Assembly (NCBI RefSeq): GCF_947166415.1
Contig: NZ_CAMVEE010000014.1
Location: forward strand, 1-46,897
Direction: 5' to 3'
Source: an uncultured Methanobrevibacter sp.
GTDB taxonomy: Archaea > Methanobacteriota > Methanobacteria > Methanobacteriales > Methanobacteriaceae
Length of the DNA stretch: 46,897 nucleotides
Within the stretch, counting starts at the first letter, position 1. Every line of letters begins with the position of its first letter. The translations under genes were made by a program, and so were the position numbers. Shown piece by piece: positions 17,650 to 26,052 of this stretch. The notes beneath the pieces are model-generated. The model saw only the letters and a list, made by a program, of their open reading frames with translations, did not search any database and was not told the origin of the DNA.

Positions 17650-19305
17650 ATGAAAAAAATATTCTTGTTTTCAATTATTCTTTTAACACTATTCCTGGCT
17701 ATTTCTTCAGTTTCAGCTACTGAAAACGTAACTGACGTTCTTGATGATGTGGATGGAGATACTGTTGGAGGAATCATTGAAGAAAATGCGTTTGAAGAAA
17801 GCATTTCGGTTGAAAATGATAACTTGACTGAAGATGCAGACAGTGAATCTGAACGGGATATCTATCAGGCAAGCCATGATGATGATATTGGCAATTCTGT
17901 GGAAGTGGAAAGTTATCAGGCTAGTGATAATAATGCAATGGCCACTTCTGATGTTACAAAGGCCACTTCTAAAATGGCAACCTATAAATCTGCAAGCTAC
18001 GATTCATTTCTCACCAAACTTACATTCAAATTAACTGCAGACGGTAAGAATTTAGCCACCAAAACGATTAAAGTATCTGTTGACGGTAAACGTTACAACA
18101 TTACTACTGATATCAATGGTATTGCAAACCTTTATCTTACCTTTAAGAAGGGATCCTGCTTTGTTTATTATATCTACTCCGGAGATGCCACTACAGAATA
18201 TCTTAAAGGTAAATTTACTGTATGTACTGGAGCATCCTATAAAACCCATATGACTGTGGCCGATAAGGATATCAATTACAGGGCAGGTTCCAGAACAGTG
18301 TTCGGAATCAAGCTATGCGATGAAAAAGGCAATGCCTTAAAAAATCAGGTAATCAGATTTACAATTAAGGGCAAAACATACACTGCCAAAACAGCATCCA
18401 ATGGGTATGCGAAGATTTTTGTAAAACTTAACCAGGGATACCATAAGATGGCAGTATCATTTTGGGCAAATAAGCCTTATTTGAAATCAATGCTTTCCCA
18501 TACAATCTATGCAAGGCCTGCAATGGGCGCAGGTAATGGATATTGGGTTTTTTCAGACAATATGAACAGCGTTAATTTCCAGGCATTGAAAAACAATGGC
18601 TGCAAACAGATATTATTGCATGTCCACTCAATTTCCGTTCACGGACAATCTGCTGTGGAATCATGGATTGCAAATGCGAACCGTCACGGAATCAAGGTTC
18701 ATTTATGGATGCAGATCTGTTATGGTGAAGGAGGATGGGTTTCTCCTGTAAGGGATGACGGTTCATTCAAATACGCTTGGATGAATTCCAAAATTTCTGA
18801 AGCGATAAGCTATTCTAAAGTGAAAGGTGCTGCTGGAGTACATTTGGATTATGTAAGATACGGTGGAACAGCCCATAACCACATCAACGCTGTAGAATCC
18901 ATCAACTATATAGTTAAAAAGGCTTCACTAGCAATCCATAAGGTAAGGGCAAATTCAATCTTTTCAATTGCTGTCATGCCAGAACCGGATATGATGCATT
19001 ATTATTATGGTCAGGACATTCCGACATTGAGCAAATATGTTGATGCAATTATACCTATGGCATATTGCGGCAATTACGGCCAGTCAAATAACTGGCTCAC
19101 TTCTGTAACAAGCACATTTGTCAAGCAATCCAATGGTGCTCAAATTTGGTGCGGATTGCAAGGTTATGTTTCTGATTATGATGTCACTCCGCTATCTCAC
19201 TCAGCACTTCTTAAGCAAGCAAAAGCGGCTAAGGATGGTGGGGCTGCTGGTTCAATAATATTCAGACATGGATACTGTCCAAATCTTAAATTTACTTGGG
19301 TTTAG
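17650..19305 (+). CDS. Secreted Ig-like repeat protein with C-terminal TIM-barrel glycosidase-like domain (paralog 2)
   Basis: A 551-residue secreted protein and tandem paralog of the gene just upstream. Signal peptide: MKKIFLFSIILLTLFLAISS. It is followed by an acidic spacer to about residue 105 and two Ig-like domains (KTIKVSVDGKRYNITTDING and KNQVIRFTIKGKTYTAKTAS). From residue 295 there is the same barrel-like domain: GYWVFSDNMNS, KVHLWMQICYG, GVHLDYVRYGG, AVMPEPD and IIPMAYCGNYG. The barrel domains of the pair are roughly half identical by eye, including YYYGQDIPTLSKY and FVKQSNGA. DYVRYGG replaces the DYxRFP of paralog 1. ATG 17650 follows GAGGTG at 17641-17646. The GTG inside that site is less likely to be the start. 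Shared terminator with the convergent gene. Confidence 0.85.
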   Translation: MKKIFLFSIILLTLFLAISSVSATENVTDVLDDVDGDTVGGIIEENAFEESISVENDNLTEDADSESERDIYQASHDDDIGNSVEVESYQASDNNAMATSDVTKATSKMATYKSASYDSFLTKLTFKLTADGKNLATKTIKVSVDGKRYNITTDINGIANLYLTFKKGSCFVYYIYSGDATTEYLKGKFTVCTGASYKTHMTVADKDINYRAGSRTVFGIKLCDEKGNALKNQVIRFTIKGKTYTAKTASNGYAKIFVKLNQGYHKMAVSFWANKPYLKSMLSHTIYARPAMGAGNGYWVFSDNMNSVNFQALKNNGCKQILLHVHSISVHGQSAVESWIANANRHGIKVHLWMQICYGEGGWVSPVRDDGSFKYAWMNSKISEAISYSKVKGAAGVHLDYVRYGGTAHNHINAVESINYIVKKASLAIHKVRANSIFSIAVMPEPDMMHYYYGQDIPTLSKYVDAIIPMAYCGNYGQSNNWLTSVTSTFVKQSNGAQIWCGLQGYVSDYDVTPLSHSALLKQAKAAKDGGAAGSIIFRHGYCPNLKFTWV

Positions 19306-19323
19306 AAAGATTCAATCTTTCTA
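19303..19323. terminator. Palindrome shared by two convergent genes, containing both stop codons
   Basis: TAGAAAGAT (19303-19311), TCA, ATCTTTCTA (19315-19323). The outer TAG is the stop of the plus-strand gene, and the complementary TAG is the stop of the minus-strand gene. T-rich sequence flanks the plus side. It would act as a bidirectional terminator. Confidence 0.6.
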
Positions 19324-19698
19324 CCATTTTCTTTTTGACAAGGCTTTGAGTCTCTTTTTCTCAATGTTTTTTTGTTTATCTGATTGATATTGCTTTTTTT
19401 GGCGATTGGTTGCTGTTTCATTGTTTCGCATTATGGTGACAAGATCTATGGAGTTTCCGCTGCAGGCAAGCATTATCCTGATTTCTTTGTAATCTTTTGA
19501 TTCCGGTGCTTTATAAACAACGGCATATTTCTCTCTTTCAACGTGTTCCCAACTCAAAGGTTCTTCATTCATCAAACAATCGATAACATAGCTTCTTGAA
19601 AGTCCATTTTCATCGAGACGTTCCTGGAAATGTCTGTTTTCAAAACACCAGTTTATGCTTGAAGTTTCTCCCATTATGAATTTATCAAAAACATTCAT
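19321..19698 (-). CDS. Small basic-tailed protein, DUF4258-like
   Basis: A 125-residue protein. The core (HFQERLDENGLSRSYVIDCL, then YAVVYKAPESKDYKEIRIML, then IDLVTIMRNNE) has the order of a DUF4258/RelE-superfamily-like fold, seen in some toxin-like or stand-alone proteins. The last 25 residues are a Lys/Gln/Arg-rich tail (KQKNIEKKRLKALSKRKW). No antitoxin-like gene is adjacent. The neighbour on the other side is a divergent transporter 74 bp away. The ATG has a weak GTGAAT upstream. The family match is moderate, and a nucleic-acid contact is only suggested by the basic tail. Confidence 0.65.
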   Translation of the reverse strand: MNVFDKFIMGETSSINWCFENRHFQERLDENGLSRSYVIDCLMNEEPLSWEHVEREKYAVVYKAPESKDYKEIRIMLACSGNSIDLVTIMRNNETATNRQKKQYQSDKQKNIEKKRLKALSKRKW

Positions 19699-19772
19699 TT
19701 TTATTCACAATTATAATCTGTTAGGTTTATTATATATTATTTACATAAATTTATCCAATAGAGGAAATTATT

Positions 19773-21227
19773 ATGTCTGAACAAGCACAATGGGATTCAT
19801 CCCTGGCGTTTATATTTGCAATGATTGGGGCCGCTGTTGGTCTGGGTAACATCTGGCGTTTCAGTTATGTACTTTATTCCAATGGTGGAGGGTCATTTTT
19901 CATTCCTTACTTTATTGCGATTGCTATAATGGGAATCCCTTTTTTAATATTAGAATATGGTGTGGGATTTAGTTTCAAGGAATCGTTTTCAAAAATCATG
20001 CGGAAAATAAAGCCGGAATTTGAAATCATTGCTTGGATATTGGTTCTTTTTGTCTTTGTAGTAACAATTTATTATATGGTAATTCTTAGTTGGGATTTAG
20101 TATATCTTTTAAGCAGTTTCACTTTCGGATGGGGAACTGATACCGCGGCTTACTTCGTAAACACTGTCGGCGGTAGTTCCAACCTTTCAAATGCCAGCTT
20201 TTTATTAATCCCTACAACAATTTGTGTTTTATTGTTATGGATTGTATTATGGTTTATTTCACACAAATCTGTAGATAAGGGAATAGGTAAAGTTTCTAAA
20301 ATATTAATCCCGTTACTTTTCGTCATAATGGGTTTCATTGTTATTTATGCATTGACTTTGCCTGGTGCGGCAATAGGTATTGAAACATTGCTGACTCCTA
20401 AATGGGATATGCTTTTTGATGTAAACATATGGCTTGCGGCTTTTGCTCAAATTATCTTCTCATTAAGTATGGGCCAAGCTATTGCACTTACATATGCCAG
20501 TTACTTACCTGAAAACTCCAAATTAATTGACAACGTTTTGATTGTTGTTGCTTCAAATTCAGCTTTTGAAATATTTACAGCATTTGGGGTATTCTCAATT
20601 TTAGGATACATGTCAATGACAGCAGGTACTCCAATGATCCAATTGGTAACTGAAGGAACTGGTTTGGTATTTATCGTATTCCCAATGATTTTCAATATAA
20701 TGGGACCTATCGGACGTATTTTAGCTCCATTACTGTTCTTAGCTATTTTATTTGCAGGAGTCACTTCAGCGCTAGGTTTCTTCGAACCGATGCTGAATTC
20801 AACTTCAAACAAATTAGGATGGTCCCGTAAAAAAACAGCCACTATCTTATCTGTAATAGCTTGTTTCTTCTCTTTAATTTTAACAACAGGAATCAGCAGT
20901 TATTTGGTTGGAATTATTGATTCATTCGTTAATGAATTCGGAATATTGTTGTTAATCGGTATTCAATGTATTATATTTGCATGGTTCTATGGTGTGGAAC
21001 ACTTTTTACCTGCATTGAACGAACATTCAACATTTAAAGTTGGTAAAATATGGAGCTTTGTAATTAAATACTTGCTTCCAGTCGTATTAATTTTAATGTG
21101 GATTGTTGGTATTATCAGTTTATTCAGCACTGCTAAAAGCTTTGAGATAATGGTTGATCTGGTCATTATCATTGCAGTTTTAGTCTTTGCGTTTATACTA
21201 ACCAAAATCAAACCTGCAAGTGAATAA
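19773..21227 (+). CDS. Sodium-dependent transporter, NSS (LeuT-like) family
   Basis: A 484-residue neurotransmitter:sodium symporter family protein that couples Na+ entry to uptake of an amino acid or related solute. Helix 1 has the unwound substrate/Na+ site, AAVGLGNIWRFSYV, followed by NGGGSFFIPYF and GIPFLILEYGVGF. Eleven or twelve hydrophobic helices follow, including the Na+-site region FSLSMGQAIALTYASYL and GVTSALGFFEP. Full length for prokaryotic NSS. The ATG follows AGAGGA (19760-19765). A TATA-like stretch is at about 19724-19735. It stands alone and ends in a G-U-containing hairpin (21219-21241). Confidence 0.93.
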   Translation: MSEQAQWDSSLAFIFAMIGAAVGLGNIWRFSYVLYSNGGGSFFIPYFIAIAIMGIPFLILEYGVGFSFKESFSKIMRKIKPEFEIIAWILVLFVFVVTIYYMVILSWDLVYLLSSFTFGWGTDTAAYFVNTVGGSSNLSNASFLLIPTTICVLLLWIVLWFISHKSVDKGIGKVSKILIPLLFVIMGFIVIYALTLPGAAIGIETLLTPKWDMLFDVNIWLAAFAQIIFSLSMGQAIALTYASYLPENSKLIDNVLIVVASNSAFEIFTAFGVFSILGYMSMTAGTPMIQLVTEGTGLVFIVFPMIFNIMGPIGRILAPLLFLAILFAGVTSALGFFEPMLNSTSNKLGWSRKKTATILSVIACFFSLILTTGISSYLVGIIDSFVNEFGILLLIGIQCIIFAWFYGVEHFLPALNEHSTFKVGKIWSFVIKYLLPVVLILMWIVGIISLFSTAKSFEIMVDLVIIIAVLVFAFILTKIKPASE

Positions 21228-21251
21228 TCTTTTTATTCGCTTTTTTATTTT
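21219..21251 (+). terminator. Hairpin spanning the stop codon of the NSS transporter
   Basis: AGTGAATAA (21219-21227), loop TCTTT, TTATTCGCT (21233-21241), then T-rich sequence. The stem is 9 bp with one G-U pair. The TAA stop closes the 5' arm. Confidence 0.55.
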
Positions 21252-21725
21252 TTAAGTGTATATTCTTAAATGAATATAATCTGATTTTTTCCGCAAACTT
21301 ATTTTAAATATATCTTGGACTAATTATTTGGACATATTTTTAACTAACATATAAAATACTTTGAGCTATTTTTCATTATTTGCCATTCTTTTTTTCACAC
21401 GATTTTAGAATTCTCATTGGTAAAATTAGTTCATGTTATCTTCAGAGTTTTTTCCCATGTTCATTAAAATAAGAGTATGCTTGCCGTGTTGCAAACGAAA
21501 CAATATTGTATATAAAAAAAGTTCTGTTGTCAGATAAATCTAAAGGATAGAAATCCTTTAGACTTAAACTAAAATAATTTTTTTAGTGTAACCGAAGTTA
21601 CAATTATTATTCTTTAAATGTATTTATTTAAATGTTTAGTTATTTAGGCATGCTTAAATAATCATATTTGGTAATATGGCGCCTATTTTTGATAAAAATC
21701 TAAAAAAAAGAAAAAGTGAGGTACT
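21228..21725. other. Non-coding spacer with two adjacent perfect hairpins
   Basis: About 500 bp without a supported gene, between a plus-strand gene end and a minus-strand gene end. TCTAAAGGAT (21539-21548) - AGAA - ATCCTTTAGA (21553-21562) is a perfect 10-bp stem-loop. It is followed by TGTAAC (21587-21592) - CGAA - GTTACA (21597-21602). A TATA-like TATTGTATATAAA (21504-21516) lies just upstream, so a small plus-strand RNA is possible. Confidence 0.4.
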
Positions 21726-22811
21726 CTAGAAGTATTGAGTACCACTAGTTGGTTCCAAGCTAATTCCTTGAGTGTCCTGCAGGTTTCCATAGCAATCATA
21801 TACGTTAACGGTAGCGTAATCAGGATATAGGCTATAGGAATCAGCGCTAGCAATGTTTACATATCCTGTTGATTCTACAGGTGTTGTAACGTAATTGCCT
21901 TGGTTCAAGCTATTTCCATCCCTTGAATAGAAAATTTTAATACCAATCTCTTCGCCTGCGTGTTCAGCACCCAGATAGATTTTGGCAAAGGTCTTATCAT
22001 CTAAACCGCTTCCGGTTGTAAATGACCCTCCTCCTATGTATAGAGGATATGTTGTTTTTGTAGGGTTGTCTGTTATAACAGATTCCGGATTCGGATTGTT
22101 TTGACTAATCTTATTTGGGGATTTAGGGGCTTGAGTCTTTTGTTCATTTGTTTTTTCAACTACTTTTTCAACAGGGGTTTTGCTTTCTTGTGTTTTTGCA
22201 ACAGTTTTGTTAACCTGATTTTTGGTTTTTTCAACTGTTTTGTTTACTTGATTTTGTGTTTTGTTCACGGTTTTGTTTACTTGAGTAGTAACGTTTTTTG
22301 GAGTTTTTACTTCTTTAACTGTCAAAGCACTGGTATCTTTTACATTGCTTGTGTTTGCCATTTTCTGCAATAGGTTCAAATCGTGTCCTGTAAGGATGAT
22401 GTCTGTATCGTTTACAGTTTTTACAAGCTCATAGAAAGTACCGTTTCTACTTAAACTGGAGTATATTTTAACATCTGAACTGTTGGATGCTACCAGATCC
22501 ATGTTGTCTGAAATCAAACTGTCAGTCAAGTTTTTATTTATAATGATTCCTTCAATCTCTTTTGCATAATCTCCGGAGTTTTTGTAGTATAACATTCCTT
22601 TTCCTACTTCAGTCTGATTATTCTTTAAGCTAAAATCAGATCCAACTGGAGTATCTATTTCAAATGCTTTAAAATCCTGAGTTTTTAGTTGAATATTGGA
22701 ATTCGCTTTATCATTATCAGCACCCATTCCTTGTGAGTAAATAAATATTCCAGCTAGGATAATCAACGCAATAGCTATTAAGCCAATAATCAATGTTTTG
22801 TTTTTATCCAT
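21726..22811 (-). CDS. Membrane-anchored surface protein with sequon-rich stalk
   Basis: A 361-residue protein with an uncleaved signal/anchor helix (TLIIGLIAIALIILAGIFIY, 6-25). The outer domain (about 40-165) is unrecognised and has many N-x-S/T sites. The repetitive stalk (about 170-235) consists of VNKT/VEKT/KNQ units with five closely spaced sequons (one NVT, four NKT). The C-terminal beta-rich domain (255-361) includes IGGGSFTTGSGL and AEHAGEEIGIKIFYS. No enzyme motif is visible. The topology suggests a pseudomurein-spanning, N-glycosylated cell-surface protein, a client for AglB (inference). The ATG follows GAGAGGT on the minus strand. It diverges from the Ig-repeat gene at 23050. Confidence 0.75.
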   Translation of the reverse strand: MDKNKTLIIGLIAIALIILAGIFIYSQGMGADNDKANSNIQLKTQDFKAFEIDTPVGSDFSLKNNQTEVGKGMLYYKNSGDYAKEIEGIIINKNLTDSLISDNMDLVASNSSDVKIYSSLSRNGTFYELVKTVNDTDIILTGHDLNLLQKMANTSNVKDTSALTVKEVKTPKNVTTQVNKTVNKTQNQVNKTVEKTKNQVNKTVAKTQESKTPVEKVVEKTNEQKTQAPKSPNKISQNNPNPESVITDNPTKTTYPLYIGGGSFTTGSGLDDKTFAKIYLGAEHAGEEIGIKIFYSRDGNSLNQGNYVTTPVESTGYVNIASADSYSLYPDYATVNVYDCYGNLQDTQGISLEPTSGTQYF

Positions 22812-22850
22812 TTTCTAAACACCTCTCTAATAGTATATTTAATGCAATGT

Positions 22851-22860
22851 TATATATAAA
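22851..22860 (-). promoter_or_regulatory. TATA box for the sequon-stalk surface protein
   Basis: TTTATATATA on the minus strand lies about 40 bp before the ATG at 22811. It gives a leader of about 20 nt that includes the GAGAGGT ribosome-binding site. Confidence 0.5.
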
Positions 22861-23004
22861 TTGATATTTTCACATCAGATTGTATTTTATCATAATAAAT
22901 CCTATTATTGCCCATTTTCGTTATTTTATTGGAGTAATCTGCACTTCTGTATAGGATGGCTTTTTGAAATTGAACAATTCAAGTTAAATTGAATTTTATC
23001 AAAA

Positions 23005-23015
23005 TTTTATATATC
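23005..23015 (+). promoter_or_regulatory. TATA box for the multi-Ig surface protein
   Basis: TTTTATATATC lies 35-45 bp before the TTG start at 23050. This fits a short leader with AGAGGCGAT as ribosome-binding site. Confidence 0.5.
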
Positions 23016-23049
23016 ATGTCGACAAAATAATATTTAAAGAGGCGATATT

Positions 23050-25401
23050 TTGAAATTTAATAAAGTTTTTATTTTATCTTTCATTTTATTAGCTATTCTT
23101 CTCATAGGCGCTGCAAATGCAGCGGAAAATACTACTGAGGGACTTCAACAAACAGACAGCAATGAAATTTCCATTGATGATGACATGGAAATTCCAACAG
23201 AAACCCCGCAAGATGATGATTATCTTGCAAACGAAACATCAACACTAAGCAACGAAGTTAATCAAAGCGAAATAGCTAGTGAAATCAATATAACATTTGA
23301 AAAGCAAATGTGGAGATACAACTTAAGCGACGTTAAAGTAGATTTGCCTGAAAGCGCTTCAGGTGTATTTTCCTTAAAGATAGGTCACGAAACAATTTAC
23401 AATGAGACCATTACAAACAAATCTTTCTCAATTCCAATCAAAATGCCTGACTATCACTATCCGATTTTCATCAATAGATGGCCATCCAGTGATTATATGG
23501 TATATCAGGTAACTGCATATTACAATGGCATTGATGTGTTAGATAGCCCGATTCATTTCATGCTTAACGCTCCGGACAGCTATAATATATTGACTGTTCC
23601 ACCTGAAATTTTACAGAATGCAATAAATCATTTAATGTCTATTCAGCTCCCGTATTCTGCAAACGGAATAGTTAAAGTTTATGTGGACGGCAAATTGATT
23701 AATCATACCAATGCTGCCGGGTACTGGTTTAACTATGATATTAATGAAGTCATTTCATTACCTCTGGGCAATCATACAATGTGTGTCCAATATTCAAATG
23801 ACACATATTACGCTCCAAAAAATGTAACAACCACTTTTGACGTTGTAAACGTTTTAATCGATATTCCAGATACCATTTACATTAACCATGACTCCTGCGT
23901 AACAGTTACTGTTCTCAATACTACCTCCGGTACAGTATATGTTTATTTAGATGGTAAATTCGTATATAAATCTAAAGTTGATAAACATGGGGAATTTTTG
24001 CTTTCCCTTGAAGATTATTTGAGATGCAATTCCAGCGAAGTGACAGTTGCATTTATGGGTGCTGAGTACTGCAGAGTCCTGACAAAAGATGTCAATATAA
24101 CCTATGATTTCGGTATTGAGTATATACGTCCCGTTTTTGAAGTTGGCGAAGAAAACATTATTGACCTGTGGTTCCCGGACAATTTCAACAATTCTCTGGT
24201 AACCGTAACAGTCGATGGTGTAGACTATCCGTTTGTACATCCTGATTACATGATGAATAACTGGGTTGAAGTTGACGTTTCCAAAGTGGGTGTTGGAAAC
24301 CATACCCTTGTTGTTTCCTATCCGGGTGATGATTTGTTTGCACCTAAAACCGAAAGTTTAAATTTCACTGTAATCTATGCCATCAATGGCCCTGACTGGG
24401 TTATTGAATTTAAGGATTCATCAGCATTTCATTTAACCCTTCCTAGTGATGCCGATGGTAATCTGTCAGTTTATATCGACGGCAAGTTATATAAAACTTC
24501 AAGGTTAGCTGACGGCAAAGCAGTCATAAAAGTAGATGATTTGGCTCCGGGTGAGTATATTTTTGCAGCCGAATACACAGGTGATGATTATGATGTTGAC
24601 AATATCACAAGATTCTGTGAAATTGGGCCAAGAATTGCATTAAACCAATACTTCACAGTAGGTTCCAATGAATATATGATATTTGAAGTTCCTCAATCTT
24701 GCAGTGGAAACATAACAGTTGAAATAGGTGACAGGATATTCAAAAGAACTGTTGTCAGTGGTGTTGTAAAGATATCTCTAAAAGACTTTAAAGTCGGAGA
24801 ATATGATGTGGACGCTTCCTATTCCATTGATGGCTATGAAGGTGTCGCATGGGATTATTTCACTGTTGTAAAGCCAAAAATACAAATCAAATCAATCAAC
24901 CTATACACTTCCGGAGTTTATGCATCTGTTAAAATATTGGATGCACAGGGAAAAGCAATGGCAAACCAATTGGTAACATTTAATATTGCAGGCAAAACCG
25001 TCAAGACAAGGACAGGATCCAACGGCATTGCATCATTTAAAGTTTCAGCCAAACTTCTTGTTAAAAAATATAAAGTATATGTTTCATGCAATGGTGCAAA
25101 AGTATCCAAAACTCTGCTTGCCAAAAAGGTTGCGACATTAAAAACAGTCAAAATCAAAGCGTCAGCTAAAAGCCTAGTTTTAACTGCAACATTAAAAGAA
25201 GGCAAAAATCCAATCAAATCAAAAGTTGTCGTTTTCAAATTCAATGGTAAAACCTATAAGGCAAAGACAGCCTCTAATGGAATTGCAAAGGTTACCATTT
25301 CAAAAAATATTTTGAAAAATCTTAAAGTGGGCAAAAGGGTCACTTATCAGGCAACCTATTTGAAGGATATTGTCAAAAAATCAGGTCTTGTATCAAAATA
25401 G
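23050..25401 (+). CDS. Secreted multi-Ig-like adhesin-type protein
   Basis: A 783-residue secreted protein. Signal peptide: LSFILLAILLIGAANA. It is followed by an acidic Thr/Asn-rich segment to about residue 75, then a series of Ig-like beta-sandwich units. The first units carry the pattern 'v.vdGk......G.....l..l..GnHt..v.Y.gddyyap' (e.g. GVGNHTLVVSYPGDDLFAP, GEYIFAAEYTGDDYDV). The last two are the basic 'Gk.yk.kT.sNGiA.f.vs' type. There is no C-terminal anchor. The Lys-rich C-terminus may bind the cell wall, which is inference. The start is TTG 23050 with AGAGGCGAT upstream. An alternative is none closer to the signal peptide. It ends at a perfect hairpin terminator. Confidence 0.8.
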   Translation: MKFNKVFILSFILLAILLIGAANAAENTTEGLQQTDSNEISIDDDMEIPTETPQDDDYLANETSTLSNEVNQSEIASEINITFEKQMWRYNLSDVKVDLPESASGVFSLKIGHETIYNETITNKSFSIPIKMPDYHYPIFINRWPSSDYMVYQVTAYYNGIDVLDSPIHFMLNAPDSYNILTVPPEILQNAINHLMSIQLPYSANGIVKVYVDGKLINHTNAAGYWFNYDINEVISLPLGNHTMCVQYSNDTYYAPKNVTTTFDVVNVLIDIPDTIYINHDSCVTVTVLNTTSGTVYVYLDGKFVYKSKVDKHGEFLLSLEDYLRCNSSEVTVAFMGAEYCRVLTKDVNITYDFGIEYIRPVFEVGEENIIDLWFPDNFNNSLVTVTVDGVDYPFVHPDYMMNNWVEVDVSKVGVGNHTLVVSYPGDDLFAPKTESLNFTVIYAINGPDWVIEFKDSSAFHLTLPSDADGNLSVYIDGKLYKTSRLADGKAVIKVDDLAPGEYIFAAEYTGDDYDVDNITRFCEIGPRIALNQYFTVGSNEYMIFEVPQSCSGNITVEIGDRIFKRTVVSGVVKISLKDFKVGEYDVDASYSIDGYEGVAWDYFTVVKPKIQIKSINLYTSGVYASVKILDAQGKAMANQLVTFNIAGKTVKTRTGSNGIASFKVSAKLLVKKYKVYVSCNGAKVSKTLLAKKVATLKTVKIKASAKSLVLTATLKEGKNPIKSKVVVFKFNGKTYKAKTASNGIAKVTISKNILKNLKVGKRVTYQATYLKDIVKKSGLVSK

Positions 25402-25422
25402 GGTTTTCCCTATTCTTTTTTT
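25397..25422 (+). terminator. Terminator hairpin spanning the stop of the multi-Ig gene
   Basis: AATAGGG (25397-25403), TTTT, CCCTATT (25408-25414), then C and T8. It is a perfect 7-bp stem and the TAG stop (25399-25401) lies in the 5' arm. Confidence 0.7.
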
Positions 25423-26052
25423 TATTTTTAAAAGATTTAATCGACTTTCTGTAAAAATTTAAATTTTTCGAGTAACCCCATATTTTCATGTAATTTTCAA
25501 TAAGGTTGCTAAAAATATCTTATTTTACATAACCCGTTAACAATTTATAGGAATATTTGGATTCATAGCATTTTTATTCAAATTTGAAAAATTTTTTAAC
25601 ATCCTCTAAAATCGATAGATATTTTCTAATTTTTTTTGTTCACAGAATTTTTGATCTTTTGTTGTGATGATATTTTTTTTGTTTGAAAAGATTTTGATTT
25701 TTTGTGCCATGGAAAATTTTTTTCAATCAAATTTTTTTGCTAAGTTTTGAAAGTTGATATAACTTTTCATAATAATTTATCTGAAAGGGATATCTCAATT
25801 CAATTTAAGGACTTCTCTTATTAAAAATTTGTAAGAATTGCAACACAACCTATGGTTTAATGACACATAAAATCAAAATAAATGCAATCATCATAGGTTC
25901 TCAAATGGCCTTTTTTCAGGATAATCTTCCAAAAGTCATATTTTTTAGACTTATTGGAACGAAATTTTCTTCCAATAACGAAAACTATTTATATTATAAT
26001 CATATACCTATGTATGACACTATGTAATACATCAAATTTTCGGGTGAAAAAT
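25423..26052. other. Long AT-rich spacer before the unknown two-gene module
   Basis: About 630 bp of very AT-rich, T-tract-filled sequence. No ORF with a credible start, no repeat of note and no RNA gene was seen. The only signal is a TATA box, CTATTTATATTAT (25985-25997), placing a transcript start near 26020, about 30 nt before ATG 26053. Confidence 0.4.

Noticed and set aside
21433..21537. 34-aa ORF with CLPCC cysteines
   Set aside because: No ribosome-binding site, no neighbours and random-looking composition.
25954..26052. N-terminal extension of unknown protein A with a hydrophobic segment
   Set aside because: It overlaps the TATA box and likely transcription start. ATG 26053 has a good GGGTGA site.
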